Shown: positions 45,120-58,397 of the stretch, one piece after another
How positions within the stretch are numbered: the first letter of the stretch is position 1
Layout of the letters: each line of letters opens with the position of its first letter
Source: Microstegium vimineum
Lineage: Eukaryota > Streptophyta > Magnoliopsida > Poales > Poaceae
Reading direction: 5' to 3'
NCBI GenBank assembly: GCA_022036555.1
Contig: CM039119.1
Coordinates: 28,547,694-28,611,693 of the forward strand
Length of the DNA stretch: 64,000 bases
Made by a program: the position numbers and the translations under genes
Notes under the pieces: model-generated
Seen by the model: the letters and a program-made list of their open reading frames with translations, nothing else
Database searches by the model: none
What the model was told of the DNA's origin: nothing

Positions 45120-46800
45120 TCAAGGTATTTGAAATTGATCCTTACGTTAATTTTACTTACCTAACAAAAGTGAAGAAATAACCTCGGGCAACCCAAAGGG
45201 TATGATGAAAGAAGGTGATAAAATTTCATGCATGCTCCACCTCCAAAACCACGTCAGCAAATCCGGAAAAGTAATTTGAGGAGGACGGTCCTAATTCATC
45301 AACAAAATTTCATTGGCTTCAGAAAAAGGTAGGTTTTCCTTCGCATTCTCTTTTAAATTCCTAAAAATTCTTTGCATTACATGATCTTTCCCTTGTTAAT
45401 TTAAAAAATATAATCATGTTTAGTAATAATAAACTTTAAAAAATCAATTTAACCCATAAAATTTTGAATCCTTTTTCCACGAAAGTTGCATTGCATATTA
45501 AATAATGTAAGTAAATTTGTCACAAAACTAGGACCTTTAGAGGACAAGGTGGGTTGGCCGACCTGGCCTTGGGCCCACTCCCCTCTATCTTTTTCCTGCC
45601 TCGAGGTACCATGTTTAAAAAATAGTGCCACCAGGGGCCAAAAATCAAATAAAAGTGATGGGCCCCGACTGGCCCTTTTTCCTCCATCTCTCTCTTTTCT
45701 TCTGCCTCGAGTTTGCCTTGTGTCTGAACTTCTAAACAACCAGGCTAGGAGCAAAGGGGACAGAGCCTTGACTCCTCACATCCTTTTCCTTGTTCCTTTC
45801 TTTTTCTCTCACTCCCATACCACAAAAATCATCCCATCCAGGGGAGACACCCTGGGACAAGAGCACATCACTAATCACTACGAACCCAAAGTCACCACTT
45901 AATTCTTCCAAACATCAAAGACCCCAATCCCCACACCCCTTCCATAAACAACCATATACCATTCTCATATTCATCAAACCATTCACAAGAAGCGTATCAC
46001 TAATCAATGGGACCCATATCTCCTAATCGTACTCCGTAACCTCTTGATCATGAAACACCAACAAATGACCAGCCATTCTTTTCTTTTAATCAACACTCAA
46101 AGCCAAAGGGTTAGAGCCCCTTTTGCTAATTAGCCCGAATGGGTAAAATGGATCTGTCATCTCCTTGCTCCCCTTTATCACTCAAGCTGGCATGGTGCAA
46201 TTCCCACCAAAAGCATCCAAGGGGGCGGTCGGTTGACACAATGGTGACCCCTCCAACACATCCATCTGGAATCTTGTCAGTGCTCACTACTTTGAAATCA
46301 GAGCACTCAGAGGGATATGGGAGGTTGGTTTGCCCGGGGGCCCGTGCCTCCAGCACTCCCCAAACCTCTCTGCTTTTATGTACCATGCAGAGAGACTCTT
46401 TCAAACACACACTCTCAACCAGCAAGTCACGAATTCCTTGCCATCTCTCTCAAACCTTCACCCCTTAATAAAGAGAAGTACGATCTTAGCTAGTTTAAGG
46501 ATGGTAAGATGAAGTCCCCCAAGAAAGCAATCAGAAGGCGCATAGTTTTAGTTATGGGGGGTTCTTCCAAAAACTCCCATGGAGGAAGCTCATCTCAAGG
46601 TACGGAGATTATGTTGATTGATTCAAGGCACGGTTCGGGTTGCCCCGAAATTATGGCCAATAGTGCTAGCCATGGTGAGTACGAGCAAAACATTCATAGT
46701 GGCCGGGTCATTTTGAACTGGCCAATATTTCGGAGATCAATCATCAACGAGTCACCGATCCTAAAACGGTATCCAGCTCACAACCTCATGAGATAACACA
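45120..46800 (+). other. Non-coding internal sequence of element 2
   Basis: Mixed AT-rich and C-rich sequence with GGGTTGGCCGACC near 45552 and a short frame at 46509-46796 (MKSPKKAIRRRIVLV start) that may be the 5' part of the 3' ORF. RT, RNase H and integrase motifs are absent in all frames I read. Confidence 0.55.
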
Positions 46801-46809
46801 TTCAACAAA

Positions 46810-47800
46810 ATGAAGGTACGCAACTACGAGCCACCAAGGTAATTGATCCTACGCTCTTAGCAAAAATTGGGTTAGACGTAGAGTTTGATGAAGTTTTTAG
46901 ATCATGGGGTGGACTAGTGAATTTTGGGATGTATCCAGAGACTCAGGAAGTAAGCTTTTAACTCTAGAGTTTCTGAGCACCATTAACACAAAAAGCTCAA
47001 AGACTTTCTTTCCGGTTTTCTAATCATCCACTTACTTTTACTTGGAAAGATTTGGTAAATTTTTCTTGGGTGTAGAAAAAATGTGCTGTTTAATCTTGAA
47101 CATGCTACCCAGGGTTTTAATAAGCGTGAAATTTTGGAAACTGATTTCTGGGAAAAGGGCAATGCTAGATACCACGAAACAGTGATACCATAATCCCACT
47201 TTTTCGTTTTTATGCATTGTTGGATAGGAATAACCTTCTTTCCTAGAAATGATGTAAAAACTGTTAATGGAAGTTGAGCTAAGAATACTTTTAGCCATGG
47301 TAAATAAGTTCCTGTTATCCCTATTAGAGCATGGTAGATCACTGGTGTTAGCCTTAAAAGAAAAGGACCCTTTTGAGTTTACATCCCTGATCACTAAAAT
47401 TTATGCGCAAAAATTGGCTCAACTCGATAATTACCCGTTTTTCCTAGATACACCTAGGGGGGTTTTGGATATGGCTTACTTTTGCAAGTCAATTCTGGCT
47501 AATGGAACAATAATACTGTCATTTATATGAATGGTGGAACCTACAACCAGAATTTACTTCCATGTGAAAGACTTAAAACTGTATAGGTGTAGGGACTAAC
47601 CTTTAATGCAGACAAACCAAGAAGGGGCGTAGGGGTTTTGCAGTTCAAACGGGTGACAAATAGCATGGCATATGCTGCACCAGAAAACGGACATCTCTTG
47701 GTCCAGATTTTGAAGATGAGGAGTCTGCCAGTACCACAGTTTTCCAGCTTCAAATGGCTAATTTCAGAGATCAGCATCACACACCCAAAGTGCTGATTCT
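46810..47800 (+). pseudogene. Athila-type 3' ORF (ATHILA ORF-1-like) of element 2
   Basis: Translated pieces in order: ATKVIDPTLLAKIGLDVEFD, VNFGMYPETQEVSF, RLSFRFSNHPLTFTWKDL, REFWKLISGKKGNARYHE, then LRILLAMVNKFLLSLLEHG and ITKIYAQKL. The pattern (FEFLSTL, SFRLF..., W..ISG, LF.G.I) resembles the ATHILA ORF-1 / plant putative transposon protein family found in Athila-type elements. Its role is unknown; an envelope-like function has been proposed for related ORFs. Several frameshifts and one clear stop are present. Assignment to the Pfam family is from memory of its motif order. Confidence 0.6.
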
Positions 47801-49460
47801 CTTTCGCTTCTTCCAGGAAAGAGAATACCGTTTATTTCCATCACGATGTGGATTTACTCACTAATCAAGTGGGGTGAGTTAAAGAGGTGGAGCATGGAAT
47901 TCTCCCTCGATGCAGTACAAAATCTGCAACGGGTCCAAGCAATGAGGACTACAACGCCCAGCAATGGGCTAATGTTCTTTTGGGCCTAGCGGGAATGCAC
48001 CAATGCATTTCCGTCCATAGGACCATGAAAAGAAATAAGCTTGGGGGTTTCCTCCCCCACTAAGGTTTGGTTTTTATCTTTCAACATTTTAATTTTGCAA
48101 TTTAAATTTTGTAATTTTAATTTCAGCATTTTATTTTTGCATTTCATTTTCGTATATATAAAAAAGAAATAAAAAGACTTGTCTTACTTCCCCATTATAT
48201 CATGAATATTTATCCCTCATGGAAATGATGAATAGTTGCTCTGCTTAAATGGTTTCTTTTAGTACTTAGTTTACAGCTTGATATTTCTCTAAGTATGGAT
48301 TACTTGGCGTAAAAGAAACCCATGAACCTAAAACTTTTGTGGGTTGCAAAAAGTTGTAACTAAATCTAAGTTGTTTTGAGACATGATATGACAAGATAAG
48401 AGCTGCTATAATATTGTTACTAAACAAGAAATGACTTTTCAGAGTTTTTTTATTAAAAAAAGATAAAAACACTTTTGTTCCTCAATGGTGAAAAACTCCT
48501 ACCAAAGCCATTTATCCTTTACATGATATAAGCTTTCTACATAAGTGCTTGCTTTGTGTTGGGTTTGGGTCAGTTTTGTGACCCCTTTTTGAGAGATTTA
48601 TCATGCTCCAAGATCAAGATCAAAGTACACGCACATATATTTATGCTGCTTTACATGGAAGTACGCAGAAAACTGCCTTACAATTTTTTTCCCCATAGTT
48701 CATACTCCTGCTCTAGTAGAAAAATTCTCTCTCTAGTAGTTGCTAGCAAATGAGGGACATAGACTATGCAAAATTATGAAAAAAATAAGACCACATCAAA
48801 GCTCATGAAAAAAAATGAGATGATGAGCATTTTTAAAGCTATAGAAAAATAAATAAAGATAAGCTATGTCTCAATTAATAAGTTAGGAAAGAGAGATCAT
48901 TTTATAGGAGTATTGATCAATTGTCATGTTTTCCCACATTGCACATCTTGATCTAAGAATTTGACATTTCTGTCCTTGGATCCGAAATTTGACTTTACCC
49001 AAAATATGCAAGGGAAGTTTGCTTTTATCTTTTATCCCTACCTATAGCTCCATATAAGCCTTTAGAGGTAGGATGAAAAAGAAGGCAAACTTGATATGTG
49101 CATTTGGGGAGGAATTCATACACCCTTTTGAGGAATGAGAGTACCATTTGGGGAAAAACTAAATCTTTTTTTATAAAAAAATTTACAAAACCCTCGATAT
49201 GAAACTTGTGAAAGAATGAGAAAAAAAAAATGTGTCAAGTCAAGTTGTTTATCTCTCAACTTCCCAAGACAAAGATTTAAAACTACAATCCCATGAAAGG
49301 ACTAAGGTAATATGGGTGAGTCTTTATTGCTAATTTTTTTCATTCAAAAGAGAAGTAAGATTGTTGTAGATTTACTACTCTTTAAATATGGAGCATAGTA
49401 GCAACTCCTGATCCATCGAAAACTAAGTTTAATTGTATGCTTGGGGGACAAGCAAAGGTT
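47800..49460 (+). other. Long 3' non-coding region of element 2
   Basis: After AAGCTTGGGGG...CCTCCCCCACT near 48035 the sequence is AT-rich and non-coding to the polypurine tract. The same order of landmarks follows the terminal ORF of element 3 (55648 onward), so the region is a conserved part of this element group. Confidence 0.6.
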
Positions 49461-49474
49461 AAGCTTGGGGGATC
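49461..49474 (+). promoter_or_regulatory. Polypurine tract of element 2
   Basis: AAGCTTGGGGGATC lies immediately before the TGTTGGGGACC start of the 3' LTR. Confidence 0.7.
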
Positions 49475-49978
49475 TGTTGGGGACCAAGAATTATACACTT
49501 TGAATAACCTAAATGCTGCCAACAAACTCGGATCAAAGACAAAATAATCACATCATGAGCATATTTATAAAATAACAAGTTCCACATGTCCATGAGTATT
49601 TTATTGCAGAAATGAAGAAATTTGAGCAAAAGGGAGCTAGTGGGACCCACATAGGGGGTCGGCTGGGCCCACCTGTGGGCCCACCACTCTCCCCTTTTCG
49701 GCCATGAAACCAAGAGAAGCACCTTTGAGTGAATTTACAAACCCCTTTGGGTCACTCTGTGCTTTTCTCTCAACGGTCACAAGCAAAACACATGGATCCA
49801 TGGGCCCAACCCAAGGAGATAAACGTTGACAAATACCCCAGGACCAAATCCAACACCAATGACAATGGGACCCAGCAAACCCGGACGACTGAGGTGGGCC
49901 AGAGTCACCAAGGGGGGGGGGTGGCCGACCACCCTCTGGCCCCACCTGAACTCCACTTGGTCCCTGACTAGTGGGGCA
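49475..49978 (+). repeat. 3' LTR of element 2, first part
   Basis: It begins TGTTGGGGACCAAG after the polypurine tract and runs to GACTAGTGGGGCA, where element 3 interrupts it. In the 5' LTR copy the sequence continues past GACTAGGGGGGGACCACATCT without a break. Confidence 0.8.
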
Positions 49979-51183
49979 TGTTGATGGTCTTAAGTACCAA
50001 ATTCAACCGTCAACTAAACAAGAAAAGGATCTAAATGAAACCAATAGCTAGAATTTGGGTTTATACTAACAAAATTCAACAAGTTTTGGTGAATGTTGTT
50101 TCTGCAGGGGGTTATCGGGAAAAACCAAGAAAAGGCCCACATTCATGTTTTACATAGAGATAATTATCAACCACACAATTTTCTTACTCTAGAGGGCTCC
50201 AAAGACACTAGAACGAACGGGAGGCGAAACGAGCCGGAGTCAGGGCGCCGCCCTGACCCTAGGGCGCTCGCCTACTATTCTGGCCCAATTAGGGCCAACT
50301 TCATAGATCATGCCCCACCCACCTTTGAGGATCAATTAACCCTTCGCTTAAGGTCGATTTGATCCGACGACCGACGTTTTATTTGAGGAGGCTATATAAG
50401 GAAGGCCCCTGACCCCCCTGAGGATCATCTCATGTCATTATTCTTCTCCAAGCAAAAGCTAGGGTTTCGATTAGATGTAGAGAAGGAGAGAGGTCCCTAA
50501 ATTGTCTGATCTAGTTTTTTTCGTTCTAGTTTCATCTAGTTGTAATTAGAGGTGAGAGAGAGGAGGAGAGGGTAGGAGCCGGATCTGTCAGATCTTCCTC
50601 AACATTGTACCTTTGCAGCATCTTGTTCGGAGCCCTCTTAGGTTCTTCATTTATATTTCTATGTACCTTATTTTAGTTCTTACTTTTTTTATTTACGGGA
50701 TCTCCCCTCGTATCGAGTGCTCTAGTCTTGAATTCATTAGAGTAGTAAGCGACCAGTGTAGACGTGGTGTCTAGAATAGAGTTTTCCTGAGGGTTTTCGC
50801 CAATCCCACGGATAGTTGTGGTAGCCCCAGGGGGGACAGCTCTATAAGCCTTTATAGTTCCACCACGTTCGGGTTGGTGTTTTCGTAGAGCTTTTGGCAG
50901 CCTCTCCCCACTACCTTTTTCCAGACTTTATCGAGAGTCGAAGGTACTGTTGTCCAATGTAAGTAGAGTTTATACTGGACCTTTATTAGATATCCCCCCT
51001 TTGAAACTCTTAAAATCCTCTACCCAGTTTTTCTTATCTATCCCTTGGACGTTTCTTTGTTTTTTCTCTAGTATAATTCACTTCCCGTGGAAATCGATAC
51101 CATTGGAAATACTCAGGGTGAAAGCTACAAAGGTATCGGTTTTCGCTTGCGGATTTATCTGTTTGCGTTAAGAAATACCAACA
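49979..51183 (+). repeat. 5' LTR of element 3
   Basis: TGTTGATGGTCTTAAG to AAGAAATACCAACA. It has a TATA box at 50392-50400 and a GTGTAGACGTGGTGTCTAGA stretch shared with the 3' copy. It resembles the LTR of element 1 in layout (TTTCTGCAGGG, GGCCCACA, GATCCGACG...CGACGTTT), so the two belong to related families. Confidence 0.85.
50392..50400 (+). promoter_or_regulatory. TATA box of element 3 5' LTR
   Basis: CTATATAAG followed by GAAGGCCCCTGACCCCC. In the 3' LTR the box is altered (GCTTATAAGG near 57654). Confidence 0.6.
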
Positions 51184-51191
51184 AGCTTTTT

Positions 51192-51209
51192 TGGTGCCGT
51201 TGCCGGGGA
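51192..51209 (+). promoter_or_regulatory. Primer-binding site of element 3, tRNA-Asp type
   Basis: TGGTGCCGTTGCCGGGGA, one mismatch to the tRNA-Asp complement, eight bases after the LTR. Confidence 0.8.
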
Positions 51210-52560
51210 TTGGTTTTGCTATGCTATTTTTTATACCCAAATCATCACTTTACCCTTTTTTCCTTTTTACCCTCTTTCTCACCTTTCCCTCTTTTATCTT
51301 ACCAAAATTATTAAATACTTACTCCAAAGGGCGGACTTGTTGGAGACTCCACCTTCTGACCCCCATTTATAAATGGCTATGAGCTTCGCCTTGCTTTTTG
51401 GGGTTTTGGGAGCAATCTTTCTTTAGCCTTGGTTTTGTTTAAATCCATTTCAAAATTTTTGAATCATCCAAGTACAGAGGAGGCCCCCAACAAGACCAAA
51501 ATTTTAGAGTTGCCAATCCCAAATGGAATTTTTGAACTTACATGAGAATCAACCATAGAGATTGGAGAGGAAGATGATATCAATAAGCATGGAATCTATT
51601 CCATAACTATTTCTTAACACCCATGCTCATATGAGACATCTCCCCAAACCCGTGGTCCTCTTTTCATTACCACACATGACATCACCAAACCCTCTCGCTT
51701 TCTTTTTGAAATACTTCAAAAGGGTGGTTGTATGTGCATATGTTTTATCACAAATTTTGTAGATCTGTGTAAATCTTGAGAAAAGGTAATAGAAGGGAAA
51801 CCACGTCACTTAAAACACATCTTAAAAGGTTTTTCCTAGGACAGCTAAGTGTCTTAAAACAAGTTCCCCTCAGATCTTAACATTCACCTTGTGTTGCCTA
51901 CCTTTGTGAAGAGCATAGAATTATATGATTATATTCCTTCGGGTATTTTTTGTCACTAACTTTTCCAGTATAGGCAGAAAGAATGAAGGAATTAACAAGC
52001 ATAAGGTATGTCCAACCAATCATCATGCAACATTCATCCAATCTTTATTTTTGCAAAATTCAAGCTTGGGGATAACCCACCATAAAAATATCTTGTGCCA
52101 TGTTTTACATCATCTTTTGTTGTACTTACCTTTAAAGCATGTCAACTACAAAAAATCATCATACTTTTTTCATCCTCACTTGAATAAAGCTCCATAATAC
52201 TTTCATGCTACTTTGTCTGCTATAGTGTATTGTTTTTGGTTTTGAAGATTTTCATATATCTTTTAAAATTAATGCATGGTGCTTAGTTTAAATCAAAGGT
52301 ATTTGGATATTACTTCTAAAGGCTTTTTAATCTAAGCTTGGTTAGGTTAAAATGTCTTCCTAAATCAAATTAGACGTGGTGTTTTAGGTTGATTTTTGAA
52401 CGTAGTTTACTAAGTAGATATTGGATATTTTGTTGGACTAACCCCTGCAGGGAAACTTTCAATATCAAATTGGGGGAAATCCTGAGATGAAAAATCATAC
52501 TAAGTTGAAGAGTGACGCATGAACTTCAACAAACCCTTTACAAGAGGGAGGTAGCTAATT
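51210..52560 (+). other. Leader region of element 3
   Basis: Non-coding, with segments ordered as in the Athila-like element at 12.84-13.25 kb: a TTTTCCTAGGACAGC-like stretch, CTTCGGGTATTTTTTGTCACT, then AAGGTATGTCCAACCAA. A canonical Athila capsid core is not found here. Confidence 0.55.
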
Positions 52561-54130
52561 CATATGATGAATTCCATGGAGCAGAGGAAGGCGAGTGATA
52601 AATGACAAAATTACATCCGCTCAATCCATGGAAGAGGGGGAACAAAACTTCAAGACAAGATCAACAAAAATTTCAAGATCGGAAGAACAAAGATGTGAGA
52701 GGAGTGGAAAAAGAAGACAATCCCTTAATGCACAACCAGTTTATCAAAGGGGAAACTTCCATGAAGGTTTTGATGCCATCATTTTTCAATGACAAGGTAA
52801 AAGGTAAGTAATCAAAACCTAAAAGCATTTCTTTTGATTCTGGTATTCACATAAAAAAAAGATTAAACATTTTAAGCTGCAAATTTACTTGATCCCTCCT
52901 GATTAATCAACATTGTTAGTTTTTGTAAAACTTGATCCTAGTACCACTTCTTAATTTTCACAGTCTTAACCATCTAAAAATGGTGCACATCCAACCTTGG
53001 AAGATGATAATTCAATGATGTAAAAAAAAAATTTTGATAGTCTTTCCTGTGTTAAAGCAATCTAAAATGCCAAGTTTTATGAAATGCTACATCATGCTCA
53101 TTCTCTGGACGATCAAATCATGGGCATGGCTAAATAAATAAAACTCATTCTTGCTCAAATAATAATTTAGGTTAGATGAATAAATAAACTTTTTGGTTTT
53201 GTTTGGGGTTTTTTCCACCAGCAGGCCGGGACTTGACTTCCTTTGGTTTTTTTGAGCAGGACACTTTCACCTGCCAATCAAGAGCATGGGTGGATGACAT
53301 CCTTACCAATCAAGAAAGGGGGATCCAGGGAGACTTGTCATTCCAATCTCATTGGAGCTTACACTTTTGAAGAAGTGGTCTATGACCCTTTGGAGCAAGT
53401 GTCAACATCATGCGAAGCTTGCAGATCAGGACACTTGCTATCCCAAGGAATTCCTTTTTATGTCAGCATACAAGTAGACACTCATTCGTACAGGTAAAAC
53501 CCTTTTGTTGAAAAAAAAAAGCCGAGATGCGAAAGCAATCATTATCCCTTGGGACGCTCATTCATTAAAAAACAGATAATGCCATCGTCTACACGGATAG
53601 CGCCAAGAAACTGTTTACTATCAAGGATGAGGACGAAGAGATTCACTTTCATGAAGCATACAAATCAAGGCCCTTACTCATCCAAAGGGGCCATAATCTT
53701 TTGAGGATTTCAACTGCTGCTACAAGAAAAAAACATCAATAATAGAAGGAGGAAGAGTAAAAACTCAACAACCCAAAAGAAGACCCAGATAATTAAACAC
53801 TATTGATTCAGGCTATGATAACTCCTTCTAAAACCCTCGTAAGCTAGATGATCCAGGGATACCTACCATTGGTTGCAATCAAGGAAAGTGCATTTACAAG
53901 ATATTCTGTGATATTGGATTCAAGCATCACCCAATTGCCTGAGAGATCACTATGTTCCACGACTTCATGGTTCAAGATATGGGAGATGAAGATGAAGTCC
54001 ACCTCATTCGAGATCTTTCCTCAACACACAAGCGCAATTATTCCATGGAATCATGAGAGATCCACTTCTAATTTTCCTGAAGAAAAGAAACAGCCCCCAA
54101 GGGATGGATGGACAGACTAAATTTGGAGAA
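52560..54130 (+). pseudogene. Element 3 gag/protease remnant
   Basis: At 53350-53480 a frame reads LIGAYTFEEVVYDPLEQV, then SCEACRSGHLLSQG, which resembles a zinc knuckle that has lost its last cysteine. At 53840-54060 pieces such as GYLPLVAIK and LDSSITQLPERSL, with a DIG-type segment in another frame, resemble a retropepsin active site region. Frameshifts are numerous. Assignment rests on order and weak motifs, so confidence is moderate. Confidence 0.45.
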
Positions 54131-57100
54131 TTAACCAGATATATGAAATCAATTCAATAATAAAGATAAGAGTTCTCCTGAGAAAGAAGTCGTACCACCA
54201 ACAGAGGATGCATCACCTGCTTACAGAGGAAAGGAAAGCAGAAAAACCCCAGACTGAGGAAGTGTGAAAGAGGAAAGAGACTTCATTGGAAACACAAACC
54301 AAGAAAGCAAAAATCCCGAATTCATCAGGAGTGGACCACGCTCCTTAAGACATTTGAACAGAAGAGGGTCCGTTCAACGACCTAAATCTCTGAACCTTAG
54401 CCGTAAGGTTAAATTGGTAATTTTTCTGCATATTTATTTTCTCTGCATTTTCATTAGTTGCACTCTAGCATATTTACTTTCCATAATTATTTATGGCCAT
54501 ATTCATATATCATCCTTAGTTTTAATCTAGTGCATAATCATCTTTATCATAGCATATGTATATTTTTTGCATTGCATTTAAGAAGAAAAACCTTTAAGCC
54601 CCATGTGAATAAGTCTTCCAAACTATTTCTATGGAGGCAATTAAAAAAAAATTGGGATTAAATAATTTGCATATAAATTGAAAATTAAAAATATATTTGA
54701 ATATTCGATTCCGTAAGCTCTAGGCAAAACAAAGGATAAATGGTTTACCACTAACGCTTAATTGTTCCACGAGCTTTGTTGTCTATTTGAGTTTAGCAGG
54801 ATTTGGAAAGACTAGACAGGATTAGATAACTTCATCTACTTTGAGAAGTACAATACATTAATACCCTTTTGAAGTCTCAGAAAAGTGAGTAAGTCTACAC
54901 TGTCTAAAAAGAATGACTAGTCAACATCCGCTTGGGGAGAGCACCCCCATGTACCAAATAAGTATCCTTATTCACTTAGGTTTACTTAGATATAGTTACA
55001 TAAATAAATTCAAAAAAAATGTGAGCACATGAAGGTTTCACACTTAAATCACAAGAGTTACAACTTAGTACTTTTCATTTTTCTACTTTATCCATAATAG
55101 AGTTTCCTATTTAGTAAAAAATAATAGGGGGTTTTAGAAGTTGCTAATAATAAAATGAAGAACTCTGAAGAATATCTTATACATGCTCAAATGCTCAAAG
55201 AGGTCCAAGAGGTGGCCTCAAAATGATTTATCATGGCCCTACAACTGAGGTTCCTCCTTCAAAGAAAACGGTTTGGGTTTTTTAGGAAACCTGCAAATAA
55301 ACCCTTGATTTAGATCAAGGAATGGCAAAGAGGTGTTGTAGGTTTTTAGCAGGAGAGCACATGAGGAACCACGGTTTGTCATTTTTAGCAAGGTGGGGCC
55401 TTCCGAGGAGTGGTGGTGGGAGGAAGACTATGCAATTCTGATGCCTGGGAAATTTCCAGTGGCAAAGCCTCCCAACCACCAGGTCCTCAAAGCCCACGAG
55501 CATCTTATCGTCCCATGGAGATAAGGGGAGCATCGTATAGTCTAGCAAAACACCGAACAACTCCAAGCAGTTCAAGAAGAAGAAAATCCAGCGATGGAGG
55601 ATTATGGTGGCAAAAACATCCATATCAGCCACACATTTGAGCAAGGATAAGCTTGGGGGAGGCTCCCTCCCCCATTAAAGGTAAGTGTTTAATTCCAGCA
55701 ATTTACATTCACGCATTTCCTTGCTTATCTTTGCTTGCAATAAAAAAATTTTCTAAATATGATAAAAAGAACAAAAAGACTTCTCTCTACTCCCCTAAGT
55801 TCCATGAATGTTTATCTCTCTATGGAAATTATGAATAGTTTTCTCTACCGTAATTCCTTTCCAAATACCTGTTTTCAGCCCTTGGAATTCCCCGAGTTTT
55901 TTGATATAACTAAATTTTGACATGAGATTTGCTTGAACCTAAAACTTGTGGTTGCAAAATGCTTGAGCTAAGTTTTAGGTGTTGATTAGGTATGATATGA
56001 GAAAGTTGAGCTACTATTTCTTGTTCTAGCAATACTAGAGTTTTTGGAGGAATTTATCTTTTGAAAATTAAAAATATACATGATGATCTCTGTATGAGAG
56101 CTTGAATTCCTACCACAACCATATTACCCTGCCTGGTAGATTAGGGAAAACATTCACTATCATATTTACTGCTTGTATTTGCATTGAGTTTTGTCAAGCT
56201 TTGTTGACCTTAGAGACTTGTCATGCTTTTAAATCAAGATCACGCACACTCCACTCATATATGCTACTTCTACCCCGGAAGTACGCATCCATATATGCCA
56301 TTCAAAATCCCCCAGAAAAAATGCTCTACTCCTACCCTGGGAGGGAAGTAACCCAAAAATGTCCCGTTCTCCCCAACCATATATATTCCATTACCCCAAA
56401 TATAACCCCTCCAAGGTTTCCTTGTTATCATCTTCAAAAGTGTTATTATAGAAAGAGACTTGGGGTTGTGAAAAAAATAATTAAAGAGAGTAAAACATGG
56501 ACAAGTGTCTATCAAAAACAAGGGGTATTTTGATGCCCGCCTCTCTAAAAAAAATTAAAGAGCAAGCCAAGTTCTCTCAAAAGTTCCAAGTTCCAAAAGT
56601 GAGAGGTATGTATATATGTATTTCAAGGAGCAGAGTAGACTTAGGTTTCCCAAACATACACCCCCATATATCCACCATACCCATTTATATTCACCACAAT
56701 CCACCCTCATACATCACCATATATTCCCATTTCACATGCACATCTTTATTTGTTGTATGACATGTTTCTTGATCCATTGTTTGACTTTACAATATATGTT
56801 TTGGTAAGTATGTATTGCAATGTTTCTCCCACCTAATGAAAATCCTGTATTGCCTATTTGTTAAGGTGAGGGAGAAAAGGCAAGTTACTTTGCCTATTCC
56901 AAAATATTATAGAAAGGATAACACCTTGTTGCCTTAGTGAGATCTAAAATAGCACATATTGAGAGACTTGAGGGGTCATACAAAAGAGACTTTGATTTTA
57001 TTTTGAAAACTTTGCAAAACTCAGGGTGAAGGTAAAGGAAGGGTTGAGACATAGTACTTGGCTTGATCATTGCTTTTCATTTCTCAAGACCGTGTGGCTA

Positions 57101-57270
57101 TAAGCCCATGGTTAAAGGTAAATGGGTAGTTGAAGGAGAATGTTTATCTAACCAGAGGAGAATTTTGGTGACTCATGTGTACCTTTTAAGGCGTGAAGCA
57201 TTGGGAGCAACCCTGATCTGTCATAGAGTTCATTTCTCAGGGGCGGGGCAAAAGTTAGCTTGGCGGAATT
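54130..57270 (+). other. 3' non-coding region of element 3
   Basis: Mostly AT-rich non-coding sequence. A short terminal frame ends near AAGCTTGGGGGAGGCTCCC at 55648, with the same landmark order as element 2 afterwards. The segment 57240-57270 (AGTTAGCTTGGCGGAATT) is a decayed polypurine tract. Confidence 0.5.
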
Positions 57271-58397
57271 TGGTTGCGGTCCTTAGTCCAAATTCAACCG
57301 TCACTAACATGGGAAAGGATATAATGAAACCAATAGTTGAATAGGGGGTTTTACAACAAAATTCCACAAGTTTGGTGGAAAGTCTGTTTCTGCAGGGGGT
57401 TCCGGGAATACCAGGGAAGGCCCACTGTCATGTTACATAAATTAATTTCAGCCGCACAATTTTCTATCCTCAAAGGGTTCCAGAGACACCAGAACGAATG
57501 GGAGGGGGAAACGGCCCGGAGTCAGGGCCCCGCCCTACTATTCAGGCCATCAGGGCCAAATTTGCGGTCCTGCTCCACCCCCTTTGAGGTCAATCTAAAC
57601 CCTGTCGCTTTAAAGGTCAGTTTGATCCGACCCGGCCCATGTTCATTTGAGGAGGCTTATAAGGAAGGCCCTGACCCCCTGAGGTTACTCTTCATTATTC
57701 TTCCCAAGCAAAAGCTAGGGTTCGATTAGGTTGAGAGGGAGAGGTTCCCTCTAGTTGCTGATCTAGTTCTTCTAGTTTAGTCATCTAGTTGTAATGAGAG
57801 GTGAGAGAGAGGAGGAGGAGCTAGGGGAGCCGATCTGCGGATCTCCCCACATAATACCTTAGCAGCATCTGGTTGGAGCATCTCTAGGTTCTTCATTTAT
57901 TATTCAGTATCTTATTTAGTCTTACTTTATTCTATTACGGGACTCCGCTCGATCGAGTGCCTAGTCTTGAATTCGATTAGAGTAGTAGTGAAGTGTAGAC
58001 GTGGTGTCTAGACAGAGTTTATCTGAGTTTGCGCCCAATTCCTCCGGATTGGTAGTGGTAGCCCCAGGGTGTGGAGCTCCGTAGGCCTTGTAGTCCACCA
58101 TGTCAGGTTGGGTTTTCATAGAGCTTTGGCAGCCCTCCCGACTACCTTTTTCCAGTCTTTATCGAGAGTGGGAAGTTCAGTTGCCAAAGTAAGTGGAGTA
58201 TAGTGGACCTTTGATTAGATACCCCTTAGAAAACTCTAAAATCTCTCTACCCATTATCTTTCTATCCTTGGAAAGTTCTTAGTTCCTTTTTAGTACACTT
58301 CACGTTCCCTGTGGAATCGAAACCCTGGAATTCATGGGTGAAAGCTACAACAATATCCGGTGCGCTTGCGGTTTATCTTTTGCATTAAAAAATACCA
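57271..58397 (+). repeat. 3' LTR of element 3
   Basis: It matches the 5' LTR along its length (AAATTCAACCGTCA, TTTCTGCAGGGGGTT, GAGTCAGGGC, GTAGACGTGGTGTCTAGA) with many one-base gaps. The end AAAATACCAA lacks the last two bases of the 5' copy. Confidence 0.8.

Larger units (their letters stand above)
49979..58397 (+). mobile_element. Athila-like element 3, nested in the 3' LTR of element 2
   Basis: The 5' LTR (49979-51183) and 3' LTR (about 57271-58397) flank a 6.1-kb internal region with primer site, gag remnant and protease remnant. Sequence on its two sides is contiguous in the other LTR copy of element 2, which proves the nesting. Possible duplicates are gggca (left) and ggcca (right), off by one base. 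RT and integrase are not seen. Confidence 0.82.
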